A stretch of DNA of 17,465 nt from positions 1 to 17,465 of the forward strand of contig CAXBYZ010000016.1 in assembly GCA_963980215.1 (NCBI GenBank). The letters run 5' to 3'. Position numbers and translations under genes: made by a program. Below, in pieces: positions 7,501-14,420 of the stretch; position 1 is the first letter of the stretch, and the number at the start of each line of letters is the position of its first letter. The notes below the pieces were generated by a model. That model did no database searches and was not told the DNA's origin. It saw only the letters and a program-made list of their open reading frames with translations. The stretch is from CAXBYZ01 sp963980215 (GTDB lineage Bacteria; Patescibacteriota; Microgenomatia; UBA1400; CG1-02-47-37).

Positions 7501-7988
7501 AAAAAATACTTACACTGCTTTAAAGCTTCCTTTTCTTGACCGTGCAAGATTAGCTGAGGGATAACTCCTTGCATACAAGATGAAGTAGCAATAATGCCTT
7601 GTTTGTATTTTTCTAGGGCTTTAAAGTCTATTCTAGGCCGGTAGTAGTAACCCTTAAGGTGAGCCAGTGAAGTTAGTCTCATTAGGTTTTGGTAACCAGT
7701 TTGGTTCTTGGCTAGGAGTAGTTGGTGTCTGGTTTGTTTTTGAATCCCAGGGGTTTTGTCTTCAAGGTCAATTGGAGTGATGTAGGCTTCAACTCCAATA
7801 ATGGGTTTAATGCCAGCTTTGGTGGCGGCATTGTAAAACTTGACAGCACCATACATGACACCGTGATCAGTTAAAGCCACCGACTTCATTTTTTGTTTTT
7901 TTGTTTTTTTGAGAAGATCGTCGATGTGAGAAAGTCCGTCGAGTAAGGAAAATTCTGAGTGGACATGGAGGTGGACAAAAGATGACAT
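4512..7988 (-). CDS. dnaE: DNA polymerase III alpha subunit (DnaE type)
   Basis: This is the replicative polymerase of the family C, DnaE class. Counting from ATG 7988 it has about 1158 residues. A PHP domain (about 1-270) keeps all nine expected metal ligands: His8, His10, Asp17, His42, Glu67, His88, Cys138, Asp206, His208. Palm and fingers follow with 'GPGRGSVAGSLVAY' and catalytic 'PDIDLDF' (Asp399, Asp401), with the third aspartate in 'LLKIDFLGL'. Then come a helix-hairpin-helix region, a 'QVSLF' beta-clamp motif (near 5237-5251) and an OB fold ('VGGVIKTVKK'). The intact PHP site suggests built-in proofreading, as in mycobacterial DnaE1. The frame opens further upstream at a TTG (8024-8022, overlapping gatB by 17 bases) and at ATG 7997. 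I prefer 7988 because 'MSSFVHLHVHSEFSLLDG' matches the usual DnaE start; none of the three has a good Shine-Dalgarno. Confidence 0.97.
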   Translation of the reverse strand: MSSFVHLHVHSEFSLLDGLSHIDDLLKKTKKQKMKSVALTDHGVMYGAVKFYNAATKAGIKPIIGVEAYITPIDLEDKTPGIQKQTRHQLLLAKNQTGYQNLMRLTSLAHLKGYYYRPRIDFKALEKYKQGIIATSSCMQGVIPQLILHGQEKEALKQCKYFLNLFGKDFYIELQRHDGLTELDKINVTLLDFSRKLGIPIIATNDVHYVSKEDAKAQDALLAIQTKTTLADEKRMTMIDSPSYYLKSTEEMSQLFPDLPDALKNTLEVEEKCNLKIDTGNWILPDFPLPKGYTDTDKYFRDTSNQGLKKRFKNVTKEMQDRLDYELDIITKKGFATYFLIVADFVNWSKKNKIRVGPGRGSVAGSLVAYALRITSIDPIYHNIPFERFMNPERPSPPDIDLDFADNRRDEAIQYVADKYGHDKVAQIITFGTMEARGAIRDIGRVLGMPYSDPDKVAKLIPVGFSIEEAVVNVPELQELNRQDKFRELLSLAKKVEGTARHASTHAAAVVISDKPLTDYTPIQDDGKHDRATTQYDMYSLDCNVSSDAIGLLKIDFLGLRNLTTLQNAIDFTLKHAKVKVDVSELPLDDEKTFSLLRNGFTVGIFQLESSGMKRVARKLQPSRFSDLTAMVALYRPGPMELIDDFISGKLKPETIVYPHNDLKPILEETYGIAVYQEQALQIANLMAGYSLGEADILRRAIGKKKHSIMKKEQIKFIKQSVEKGYTKKIAEKVWSYIEKFAGYGFNKAHATAYAMIAYQTAYMKANFPVEFMAALLTAESGNQDKIPIVIEDCARLKIKVLPPSINDSFISFSITKDEDSLNKKAIRFGLSAIKNVGEAAIKAIIKERKKKFFASLTDFCRRVDHTKANKKVIESLILVGAFDQFGNRSQMITSLEDIRQKAADHQKLQNSPQVSLFKEDKSKNLTPQDIFQDIDEFDKADLLNHEKELLGFYLTEHPLANSLKKIRSLATHEIGDLDGDLHLNKTVTVGGVIKTVKKILTKKNNSEMAFATLNDGSGDIELVIFPKLYAKTKEYWLADKPILVTGQVDLKDRLAMLVESALQPDANELAKPIQEKPDSSLDVYKLVIDQNSPKSILIDINQLLLANHGSDKIIIELKNGTSVTKVINLPYTVNFESIKNKIKKILKPHQGKVLALK

Positions 7989-8007
7989 TACCCCCATCTT
8001 ATTGTCT

Positions 8008-9288
8008 CTAAGAGAGTTTTTCAAGAAGAGATTTTTGGGCTTGCTTTGGATCGGCCTGGCCCTTGGCTTTCTTTAAAACTTGGCCGACCAAAAAACCAAT
8101 AACTGCTGTTTTGCCTGCTTTAAACTTCTTGACTACATCAGGGTTTTCATGAATAACCTCAATTAAGATCGAGTCGTCAACGCTGCCTGATTGAGTTAGT
8201 TTTTCTAGTTGAGGCTCTACTGGTTTAATGATATCTAGTTTGTTGTTGATAATAAAGTTGGCAAATTTTTTATTATTTAGTTTAAATTTTTTGATTTTAT
8301 TTAAGTTATCTAAGTAGTAATTTAGGTTTTTGGGTTTGCTAACTAAAAGCTTTGCGATGTTTTCTGGCAACTCTAGTTCACTAATTTGTTGGTCGGGAAG
8401 TTTGGGTAGTTTTTTTCTAATTTTATTTATTTCTTCATCGCTAAAAGTCATTGGAGGGATATCTGGATCGGGAAAGTAACGATAGTCTTCGGCTGTTTCT
8501 TTGGTTCTTTGAGAGACGGTGTCTTTAATTGAGTCCCGGTATCCCCTAGTCTCTTGGATTGGAGTTTTGCCTTTGTCTAGAATGCTGGTGTGGCGTTTGA
8601 TCTCGCTTTTGACAGAGTTGGCAAAGAAGCGAAAAGAGTTAATGTTCTTAACCTCGACTTTGTAGTCTGGCAAAGAGCCGTCTTTGGAGAGACTAATGTT
8701 AGCTTCTAGTCTCATTCCTCCTTTGTCCATGTCACAGTCGGCAACACCAATAGATCGAATGATGTCTCTTAGTTTTTTTAAGAACTCTTTGGCTTGCTCG
8801 ACCGAGTGAATGTCTGGTTCGGTAACCACTTCCATTAATGGTGTGCCGGAACGATTAAAGTCAATTAAACTGACCTTTTTGCCATCTACAGTAGCGTGGG
8901 TGAGTTTGGCGGTGTCTTCTTCCAAGTGAACCCTATTGATTCTAACTTTCCCAAAACTAGTGTTTACGTAGCCGTTGGTGCAGAGAGGTTGGTCGTATTG
9001 AGATATTTGGTAGCCTTTTGGAAGGTCTGGGTAGAAGTAGTGTTTGCGGTCGAATTTGCTAACTTTGGCTATGGTGCAGTTTAGAGCTAAGCCGGCAAGA
9101 ATGGTCCAGTCGATAGCTTTTTTGTTGGGCACTGGCAGAGCTCCTGGTAGCCCCAAGCAAACTGGGCAAGTGTAGATATTTGGTTTGGCTTGACCGGAGA
9201 TATCATTTTTGCAGCCACAAAACATGCCACTCTTGGTTTTTAACTGGATGTGGATCTCGGCGCCAATGATGGGGGTGTATTTGTTCAT
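8008..9288 (-). CDS. gatB: Asp-tRNA(Asn)/Glu-tRNA(Gln) amidotransferase subunit B
   Basis: GatB binds the misacylated tRNA and phosphorylates its Asp/Glu side chain before amidation by ammonia from GatA. The 426-residue protein starts with 'PIIGAEIHIQLKTKSGMFCGC' and has the zinc-site cysteines Cys24, Cys26, Cys41, Cys44. It also has the family signature 'DRKHYFYPDLPKGYQISQYD', 'HLEEDTAKLTH', 'DFNRSGTPLMEVVTEPDI' and 'DYRYFPDPDIPP'. A helical cradle and a GatB/YqeY tail ('IGFLVGQVLKKAKGQADPKQAQKSLLEKL') follow. It is some 50 residues shorter than the common 475-480, mainly in the tail. It overlaps gatA by ATGA, implying coupled translation and equal subunit amounts. Confidence 0.97.
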   Translation of the reverse strand: MNKYTPIIGAEIHIQLKTKSGMFCGCKNDISGQAKPNIYTCPVCLGLPGALPVPNKKAIDWTILAGLALNCTIAKVSKFDRKHYFYPDLPKGYQISQYDQPLCTNGYVNTSFGKVRINRVHLEEDTAKLTHATVDGKKVSLIDFNRSGTPLMEVVTEPDIHSVEQAKEFLKKLRDIIRSIGVADCDMDKGGMRLEANISLSKDGSLPDYKVEVKNINSFRFFANSVKSEIKRHTSILDKGKTPIQETRGYRDSIKDTVSQRTKETAEDYRYFPDPDIPPMTFSDEEINKIRKKLPKLPDQQISELELPENIAKLLVSKPKNLNYYLDNLNKIKKFKLNNKKFANFIINNKLDIIKPVEPQLEKLTQSGSVDDSILIEVIHENPDVVKKFKAGKTAVIGFLVGQVLKKAKGQADPKQAQKSLLEKLS

Positions 9289-10700
9289 AGGTTTGGCCTT
9301 TTTAGGTGGTGATTGGTGGCTTGTTGGTAAGCATAACCAGCATTTAAAACAAGTTGTTCGGCAAATTGGTCGCCAGTAATTTGAAGTCCAATTGGTAAAC
9401 CATCAACAAAGCCACAAGGAACGCTTAAGCCAGTAAGGCCAGACAGAGAACTAGCTTCGACTAAGATATCTTGCATCTCTCCAAATAATGGGTTCTTTTG
9501 AGTTGAGCCAACTTTTAGAGCTGGACCTGGAGAAACTGGTCCAACTATTAAGTCGAAGTCTTTGAAGGTTTTGTTAAACTCACTTATCATCATGGTTCTG
9601 ACTTTTTGAGAGTGATTGTAGTATTGGTCGTAGTAGCCGGTAGATAATGTGTGTGTGCCAAGTAAAACTCTATTTTTGGCTTCATGACCAAAGTGAGTTC
9701 TGTCATTACCATACCTTACCCCATCGTATCGGCCCAAGTTTGAGGAAACTTCTGATCTTTGAATTATGGTGTAGACGCTAATAGCAAAGTGAGGGTCGAG
9801 AAGAGAGATGGTCTTAACTCTGGCCCCTAAGCTTTCTAGATCCTTGATGGCTTTTTTGATAACTACTGTGGTTTTATCATCCATTTCTTTGAGCATGTAC
9901 TCTTTCGGAAGAGCGATCTTGATCCCTTTTAAAGATTTTGTTTTAGGTAAATTTATATTTACTTTTGAAGAAGAAGTGGTGGCGTCATTGGTGTCGTGAC
10001 CAGCAATTACTTTTGTTACAAGAGTAGCATCAACAACATTTTTAGTGATTGGTCCTGGAGAGTCTGTTGATGAAGCCATGGCAATAACTCCATATCGTGA
10101 AACACGACCGTAAGTAGGCTTAAAACCTGTGACTCCAGACCAAGCTGCAGGTTGTCTAATTGAACCAGCGGTCTCACTACCTATTGCAAATATGCATTGA
10201 TCGGCCATAACAGCGGCTGTTGATCCCCCAGAAGAGCCACCAGGAAGATGGTCTTGATTCCAAGGATTTAGGGTTGGTCCGTAATCAGAGGTTTCGGTTG
10301 AAGAACCGTGAGCCCAAGCATCCATGTTAGTTTTGCCCAACAAGATGGCTCCAGAGTTATTTAGTTTATTAAAAACAGTAGAGTTGTACTGTGGAATGTA
10401 GTCGTCCAAAACTTTAGCTGAAGCGGTAGTTCTTAAACCTTTGGTTAAAAAATTATCCTTTATAGCGTAAGGAATGCCAAGAAGTGGGTGTTTAACAAAG
10501 TTTTTTGGTGAGCCTTTGATCAACTGATCTGCTTTCTTGGCCTCTAAAACTGCTTTTTTGTTTAGGGTAAGAAAGGAGTTTAAGTCTTTATTGGTTTCCT
10601 TAATTCTATCTAAACAGACTTGAGTTAGATGTTCCGATGAAAATTCTTTATTTTTTAGCCCGGTTAAGGCCTCTGTGATAGTTAGTTGGTTTAGTTTCAT
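9285..10700 (-). CDS. gatA: Asp-tRNA(Asn)/Glu-tRNA(Gln) amidotransferase subunit A
   Basis: GatA is the amidase-signature subunit that releases ammonia from glutamine or asparagine and channels it to GatB. The 471-residue protein has the full Lys-Ser-Ser triad: Lys81 in 'GIPYAIKDNF', cis-Ser156 in 'LPGGSSGGST' and nucleophile Ser180 in 'ETAGSIRQPA'. The positions fit the S. aureus enzyme (79/154/178) with a constant offset. Also visible are 'KPTYGRVSRYGVIAMASSTD', 'SSNLGRYDGVRYG', 'STGYYDQYY' and 'LSVPCGFVDGLPIGLQITG'. Two departures from the consensus are G-S-E-T-A-G-S-I for G-T-D-T-G-G-S-I, and D-A-W-A-H-G for D-E-F-A-M-G. The gene overlaps gatC upstream and gatB downstream, both by ATGA. 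Confidence 0.97.
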   Translation of the reverse strand: MKLNQLTITEALTGLKNKEFSSEHLTQVCLDRIKETNKDLNSFLTLNKKAVLEAKKADQLIKGSPKNFVKHPLLGIPYAIKDNFLTKGLRTTASAKVLDDYIPQYNSTVFNKLNNSGAILLGKTNMDAWAHGSSTETSDYGPTLNPWNQDHLPGGSSGGSTAAVMADQCIFAIGSETAGSIRQPAAWSGVTGFKPTYGRVSRYGVIAMASSTDSPGPITKNVVDATLVTKVIAGHDTNDATTSSSKVNINLPKTKSLKGIKIALPKEYMLKEMDDKTTVVIKKAIKDLESLGARVKTISLLDPHFAISVYTIIQRSEVSSNLGRYDGVRYGNDRTHFGHEAKNRVLLGTHTLSTGYYDQYYNHSQKVRTMMISEFNKTFKDFDLIVGPVSPGPALKVGSTQKNPLFGEMQDILVEASSLSGLTGLSVPCGFVDGLPIGLQITGDQFAEQLVLNAGYAYQQATNHHLKRPNL

Positions 10701-10978
10701 GAGAATACGCTTGGAACTAAAAAATAACCTTTAAAAGTTTTTTTGGCGCTTGAAAGAGCTTGTTCCTGAGTAAAAGTTTTTTCAGTGTTGATTTTGTCTT
10801 CTCGAAAGATGTTTTTTAAGCCAGTTACCTGAAAAGATGAGGAAACGCCCTTGGTGTCTAGTTTGTTTAGCAAATCAACTGACTTTAAGGACTCTGTAAA
10901 TCCTTTTTCTAGTTTTTTAGCTTCTTCTTGACTAACTTTCATGTTGGCAAGCTTGGCTAAGTGGTTAACATCAATCAT
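10697..10978 (-). CDS. gatC: Asp-tRNA(Asn)/Glu-tRNA(Gln) amidotransferase subunit C
   Basis: GatC is the small linker that wraps between GatA and GatB and stabilises the complex. The 93-residue protein matches the family in length and order. An N-terminal helix pair ('IDVNHLAKLANMKVSQEEAKKLEKGFTESLKSVDLLNKLDT') is followed by the extended C-terminal half with 'FREDKIN' and a closing 'GYFLVPSVF', where the family usually has 'R-D-D', 'A-P...G-F-F-V-P-R-V-I'. It is the first gene of the gatCAB-dnaE-pyrG-rplS block and overlaps gatA by ATGA. No Shine-Dalgarno precedes the ATG, and the candidate promoter starts transcription at the ATG, so the operon head may be leaderless. Confidence 0.94.
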   Translation of the reverse strand: MIDVNHLAKLANMKVSQEEAKKLEKGFTESLKSVDLLNKLDTKGVSSSFQVTGLKNIFREDKINTEKTFTQEQALSSAKKTFKGYFLVPSVFS

Positions 10979-10984
10979 ATGACT

Positions 10985-11013
10985 ATACTACCAGAAGTGA
11001 GTTTAAGATTTAA
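10985..11013 (-). promoter_or_regulatory. Candidate extended -10 promoter of the gatCAB-dnaE-pyrG-rplS block
   Basis: On the minus strand an extended -10, TGG-TAGTAT (TAGTAT at 10990-10985), has a weak -35 TTAAAT (11013-11008) 17 bases upstream. The predicted start falls at about 10978, the first base of gatC. The surrounding 182-bp gap (10979-11160) otherwise holds an AT-rich run (11021-11036) and a small dyad AGTAT-TCT-ATACT, whose role I cannot assign. Confidence 0.4.
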
Positions 11014-11120
11014 GAGTCAGTTTATATATATATTTTGTACTCATTTGTTATCACATTATATTCACGTGGGTAAAGATAGTATTCTATACTGAGGCGGTGT
11101 GGTGATTCTATATTACTTCA

Positions 11121-11149
11121 TTGACTATGACTACTACCTCTGTTATTAT
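11121..11149 (+). promoter_or_regulatory. Promoter of tRNA-Asp (and probably the LysM gene)
   Basis: A -35 TTGACT (11121-11126), a 17-base spacer and a -10 TATTAT (11144-11149) put the start near 11156, five bases before the mature tRNA. No terminator is visible between tRNA-Asp and the LysM gene, so both probably share this promoter. Confidence 0.7.
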
Positions 11150-11160
11150 AGCAGTGTTAT

Positions 11161-11234
11161 GGACCCGTGGTGTAGTCGGTTAACATGCATCCCTGTCAAG
11201 GATGAGATCGCCGGTTCAAGTCCGGTCGGGTCCG
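11161..11234 (+). tRNA. tRNA-Asp (anticodon GTC)
   Basis: A full cloverleaf is visible. The acceptor stem is GGACCCG/CGGGTCC, the anticodon stem CATCC/GGATG encloses the loop CT-GTC-AA, and the T-loop is TTCAAGT. The discriminator G73 is the AspRS identity base. CCA is not encoded. It is the likely substrate pool from which GatCAB can make Asn-tRNA only if a non-discriminating AspRS is present, which this window does not show. Confidence 0.95.
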
Positions 11235-11279
11235 CAAAAGTCCTGCCCAAATCCTGTCTAGAGAGGAGGCGGATAGTAC

Positions 11280-11894
11280 ATGAATACATTTGAAAATGAA
11301 ACTTCTAAATTAAAGAGGTTTTTAAAGACGATTAGATTGAATGAATCCTTAATTAGTACTTTACTGGGCGGATTAGTGGTAGTAGTGGTCGGTGTTTTGA
11401 TTTATAACTACTTCTCTAGTGTGAATAAATCAGTAGAACAAGTTGAGGTGATTGCAGATGGTGTTCAGTTTATTGAGGAAGATGGTAAGTTAGTCCCTCA
11501 AGGACTTCCAAAAACTCACACTGTTGCTAAGGGTGAACATCTTTGGTCAATTGCTGAAAAATACTACGAAACTGGATATAACTGGGTAGATATTGCTAAG
11601 GCCAATAATCTAGCTAACCCAGGACTTCTAGTGGAAGGTATGGAGCTAACTATTCCAAAAACAGCAGTTATTACCCTTGGTGAACCAAAAACAGCAGTAG
11701 CGGGCGTACAGGCAGAAACTAAAGAGACTCTAGAGTCTGAGTACACTGTAGTTGCAGGAGATACCTTATGGAAAGTTGCAGTCAAAGCTTATGGCGATGG
11801 CTACAAATGGACAGAGGTGTGGAAAGCTAATCAAGAACAAATTTCTGACCCCAACTTAATTGAAAAGGGGATGGTTTTAAAGCTGCCTAGATAG
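11280..11894 (+). CDS. Membrane-anchored protein with two LysM domains
   Basis: The 204-residue protein has a short cytoplasmic N-terminus (about 1-19), one membrane segment (about 20-43, 'LISTLLGGLVVVVVGVLIYNYF') and a linker. Two LysM repeats follow: about 80-127 ('HTVAKGEHLWSIAEKYYETGYNW' onward) and about 155-203 ('YTVVAGDTLWKVAVKAYGDGYKW' onward). LysM domains bind N-acetylglucosamine-containing glycans such as peptidoglycan, so it probably tethers the membrane to the cell wall. No catalytic domain is attached, so it is not itself an obvious hydrolase. The ATG follows a strong AGGAGG (11264-11269) at 10 bases, one of the few clear Shine-Dalgarno sites here. It lies 45 bases after tRNA-Asp and is probably released from a joint transcript by tRNA processing. 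Confidence 0.88.
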   Translation: MNTFENETSKLKRFLKTIRLNESLISTLLGGLVVVVVGVLIYNYFSSVNKSVEQVEVIADGVQFIEEDGKLVPQGLPKTHTVAKGEHLWSIAEKYYETGYNWVDIAKANNLANPGLLVEGMELTIPKTAVITLGEPKTAVAGVQAETKETLESEYTVVAGDTLWKVAVKAYGDGYKWTEVWKANQEQISDPNLIEKGMVLKLPR

Positions 11895-11914
11895 TTTTTT
11901 TAGCTTTAAAGATA

Positions 11915-11943
11915 TTTACTTACTTGCTATAGGCAGGTATATT
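11915..11943 (+). promoter_or_regulatory. Promoter of tRNA-Gly
   Basis: A -35 TTTACT (11915-11920), a 17-base spacer and a -10 TATATT (11938-11943) predict a start near 11950, two bases before the mature tRNA. It could also serve the ABC transporter gene, which has no better promoter of its own in the 27-base gap. Confidence 0.6.
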
Positions 11944-11951
11944 TCTAGTAT

Positions 11952-12022
11952 GCGGGATTAGTTGAGCGGTTCAACGCCACCTTCCCAAGGTGGAAAGAGG
12001 GATTCGACTTCCCTATCCCGCT
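11952..12022 (+). tRNA. tRNA-Gly (anticodon CCC)
   Basis: A full cloverleaf is visible. The acceptor stem is GCGGGAT/ATCCCGC, the D-stem is GTTG/CAAC, the anticodon stem CCACC/GGTGG encloses the loop TT-CCC-AA, and the T-stem AGGGA/TCCCT encloses TTCGACT. The discriminator T73 fits glycine. CCA is not encoded. A CCC anticodon reads mainly GGG, a specialised isoacceptor to keep in an AT-rich genome. Confidence 0.95.
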
Positions 12023-12049
12023 CAAATGTTATAGATCTAGTAAATATTT

Positions 12050-13831
12050 ATGAAGATAATAAAGCATAATAAACAGTTTAGTTGGTTGAGCCTAGTAAAA
12101 TCATTTGTTTATCTATTGGGTGAAGGTAAAGTTAATCACTTAGGTTGGCTCTCGGTGGTGTTTTTGATCCAATTTTATAGCATTATTCCTCCGTTGATCC
12201 TAGGTAAAATTGTAGACTTTTTTACTAATTATTCTGCCGGAGAACCTTTATCTAACTTTTATTTTTATGCTATTTTCTTGGGTGCTTCATTTTCGATAAT
12301 CTCGTTTATTAGATTATCTATTAAAAAACATTTAGGTAATTTAAGAGCTGATATTTCTTATAATATCAGGGTTAAAGGTTTTGATCGGTTATTAAATCTA
12401 TCTTTGATGGATTCAAGAAAAGAAGCGGCAGGGGAAAAAGCTCAACGGATACAAAATGGAGTCTTGGCCTTTAATACTATTCATCACGAGTTGGTGAGTG
12501 ACATTTTTAGTAGTATTACTTCAGTAGTTGGTATTTTTGTAGTGTTTTTGTTTTTAAAACCTACTTTTGTAATTTTCTTGTTTATTTATGTGTTTGGATT
12601 TGTGGCAATAATTAGGTATTTTTATAACAAAATCCAACAAGTTAACTACGAACTGAATAAATCTCTAGAGAAAGGTGAAGGGGCTTTTATTGAAAGTTTG
12701 AGCAATATTCTGACTATTAAAGCTCTCGGAGCCAGACAGTCTTTTGGCTCTCATATTGCAAAAAGAGAAGATGTGGTGAGGAAGTTGAAGTATTTAGGTA
12801 GAAATTATGGAGTAGGTCAGTGGATAGGTTTTCAAGTCTTTAACGGAATCTGTATTGCCAGTTTTCTGCTTTTAGTGGGAAATGATGTGGTTTCGGGGGC
12901 AATCACCATAGGTTCAATTGTTATTTTTTATGGTTACTTGAACCAACTAACCAGTAGTGCTAGTAATATGCTTGGCATCTACGAGAATATTATTCAGGCA
13001 AAAACTGCAATTGCTCGAATGATGCCTATATTTTGGGACGATCAAAAAATTGTAGAAGGAACTAAAAACTTTCCTATATCTTGGGATAAAATTAAATTTC
13101 TTCAGGCTTCTTTTAACTATCAGGATGAAAGTAAAGAAAATAATTTAACTGGCTTATCTGATGTTAACATTTCGATTGATAAGAATATGAAGATTGGAAT
13201 TGTGGGTAAAACCGGCAGCGGTAAATCAACTTTTGCAAAAATATTTTTGGGATTATTTTCTCTTGATTCAGGTAAATACCAAATAGGGTCGAGCAACTTT
13301 TATGACTTAAAGCATGATCATGTGACGGCGAATATCAGTTTGGTTTTACAAGAAACCGAGATGTTTAATTTGTCTTTGAAAGACAATGTGACTATGATGA
13401 GAAAAATAGATCCAACTCTTTTTGAAAAAGCGATTGAGATTTCTCAACTGAAAGAAGTTATTGATACTTTACCAAATGGTGTAAATACTTTGATTGGTGA
13501 AAAAGGTTACCATCTATCTGGCGGAGAGAGGCAGAGACTGGGAATTGCTAGGGCAATTTGTAAAGATCCTCAAATCTTGATTTTTGATGAAGCCACATCT
13601 TCCTTGGATAATAAAACTGAAGATCTAATTCAAGTTGCCCTGGAAAAACAGTTAACTAAAAAAACGTTAATCTATATAGCTCACCGGGTTTCAACTCTGA
13701 AAAATGTCGATAAAATCTTTGTATTTGATAATGGAAAAATTGTTGAAGAGGGTGAGTATGATAATCTGCTGAATGATTCTAAGTCAAAATTCTCTAAACT
13801 TTACCGAACTCAGAGAGAAACACTAATATAA
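12050..13831 (+). CDS. ABC exporter half-transporter (fused membrane and ATPase domains)
   Basis: The 593-residue protein has the type IV (MsbA/MDR-like) exporter layout. An N-terminal membrane domain of about six segments (residues 25-320) is followed by an ATPase domain (about 350-590). The latter shows Walker A 'GKTGSGKST' (386-394), a Q-loop glutamine in 'SLVLQETEMFN', signature 'LSGGERQ' (489-495), Walker B with Asp513-Glu514 in 'ILIFDEATSSLD' and the switch His545 in 'IAHRVSTL'. All catalytic residues are intact. It probably works as a homodimer, since no partner half is nearby. Such transporters export lipids, peptides or drugs; the substrate cannot be told. It lies 27 bases after tRNA-Gly with no Shine-Dalgarno, and 4 bases before the histidine phosphatase gene, its operon partner. 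Confidence 0.95.
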   Translation: MKIIKHNKQFSWLSLVKSFVYLLGEGKVNHLGWLSVVFLIQFYSIIPPLILGKIVDFFTNYSAGEPLSNFYFYAIFLGASFSIISFIRLSIKKHLGNLRADISYNIRVKGFDRLLNLSLMDSRKEAAGEKAQRIQNGVLAFNTIHHELVSDIFSSITSVVGIFVVFLFLKPTFVIFLFIYVFGFVAIIRYFYNKIQQVNYELNKSLEKGEGAFIESLSNILTIKALGARQSFGSHIAKREDVVRKLKYLGRNYGVGQWIGFQVFNGICIASFLLLVGNDVVSGAITIGSIVIFYGYLNQLTSSASNMLGIYENIIQAKTAIARMMPIFWDDQKIVEGTKNFPISWDKIKFLQASFNYQDESKENNLTGLSDVNISIDKNMKIGIVGKTGSGKSTFAKIFLGLFSLDSGKYQIGSSNFYDLKHDHVTANISLVLQETEMFNLSLKDNVTMMRKIDPTLFEKAIEISQLKEVIDTLPNGVNTLIGEKGYHLSGGERQRLGIARAICKDPQILIFDEATSSLDNKTEDLIQVALEKQLTKKTLIYIAHRVSTLKNVDKIFVFDNGKIVEEGEYDNLLNDSKSKFSKLYRTQRETLI

Positions 13832-13835
13832 ATTT

Positions 13836-14411
13836 ATGTCCTTAATTTACTTTGTAACCCACCCGGATGTAGTGATTGATAAAGATATTCCAATTCCCCG
13901 ATGGGATTTGTCTGATGTGGGAGTTAGTAGAACAAAAAAATTATTGAAGAAAGATTGGATAGAGACGATTGATGTGATTTTTTCAAGCACTGAAGAGAAA
14001 GCTAAGACAACTGCTAAGATAGTAGCTGAACACTTAAACTTGCCTTTTAATCAAGTTGAGTCTCTTGGAGAGATGAATAGATCTTCAACTGGATTATTGG
14101 AAGAAAAAGAGTTTTGGAGGGAAGTTAAAAAGTTTTTTGCTAATCCTGATGAATCAATTCGTGGTTGGGAAAGAGCGATTGATGTGCAGAATAGAATTGT
14201 TAAAGCTGTGAGAGGTGTTATAGAAAATTTACCAAAAGAATCAAATATATTGATTGCTGCTCATGGAGCTAATGGAGCTTTGTTGCTTACTCACTTAAAA
14301 AGAAAATCTATATCTATGGAAGAAGAACAGCCAGGTGATGGCGGTGGCAATTACTTTGTGTTTAATAAAAAAATGAAATTAATTCAAGACTGGAAACCGA
14401 TTGATTTGTAG
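13836..14411 (+). CDS. Histidine phosphatase superfamily protein with a THP motif
   Basis: The 191-residue protein has the fold order of the phosphoglycerate-mutase-like histidine phosphatases. It has an N-terminal 'LIYFVTHPDVVID' (the R-H-G position, His8), 'SSTEEKAKTTAKIVAEHL' (normally S-S-P-x-x-R-A-x-x-T-A), a 'LGEMN' acid region and a second histidine in 'IAAHGANG'. Both core histidines remain. The R-H-G motif reads T-H-P, and the usual pocket arginine after S-S-P is replaced by lysine. I recall a recognised subgroup with T-H-P-E-V near the start, so this is probably an ordinary member rather than a decayed gene, but its substrate is unknown. It begins 4 bases after the ABC exporter stop, so the two are co-expressed. 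It converges on the MerR gene with only 9 bases between stops. Confidence 0.85.
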   Translation: MSLIYFVTHPDVVIDKDIPIPRWDLSDVGVSRTKKLLKKDWIETIDVIFSSTEEKAKTTAKIVAEHLNLPFNQVESLGEMNRSSTGLLEEKEFWREVKKFFANPDESIRGWERAIDVQNRIVKAVRGVIENLPKESNILIAAHGANGALLLTHLKRKSISMEEEQPGDGGGNYFVFNKKMKLIQDWKPIDL

Positions 14412-14420
14412 TAGTGAGAG

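Noticed and set aside
4512..8024. Extended dnaE start at TTG 8024.
   Set aside because: It adds 12 non-conserved residues, uses a rarer start codon and has no Shine-Dalgarno; the ATG at 7988 gives the usual DnaE N-terminus, though 7997 or 8024 cannot be excluded.
9285..10700. Possible alternative genetic code (UGA as glycine), as in Gracilibacteria and Absconditabacteria.
   Set aside because: gatC, gatA and pyrG all end normally at TGA, and no conserved domain contains an in-frame TGA.
11878..11907. AAAGCT...AGCTTT inverted repeat with a T-run after the LysM gene as a terminator.
   Set aside because: The T-run lies inside the 18-base loop rather than after the stem, so it does not fit an intrinsic terminator.
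12026..12034. Tiny ATG-TTA-TAG reading frame ahead of the ABC exporter, as an upstream regulatory ORF.
   Set aside because: It has three codons and no ribosome-binding site, so it is readily explained by chance.
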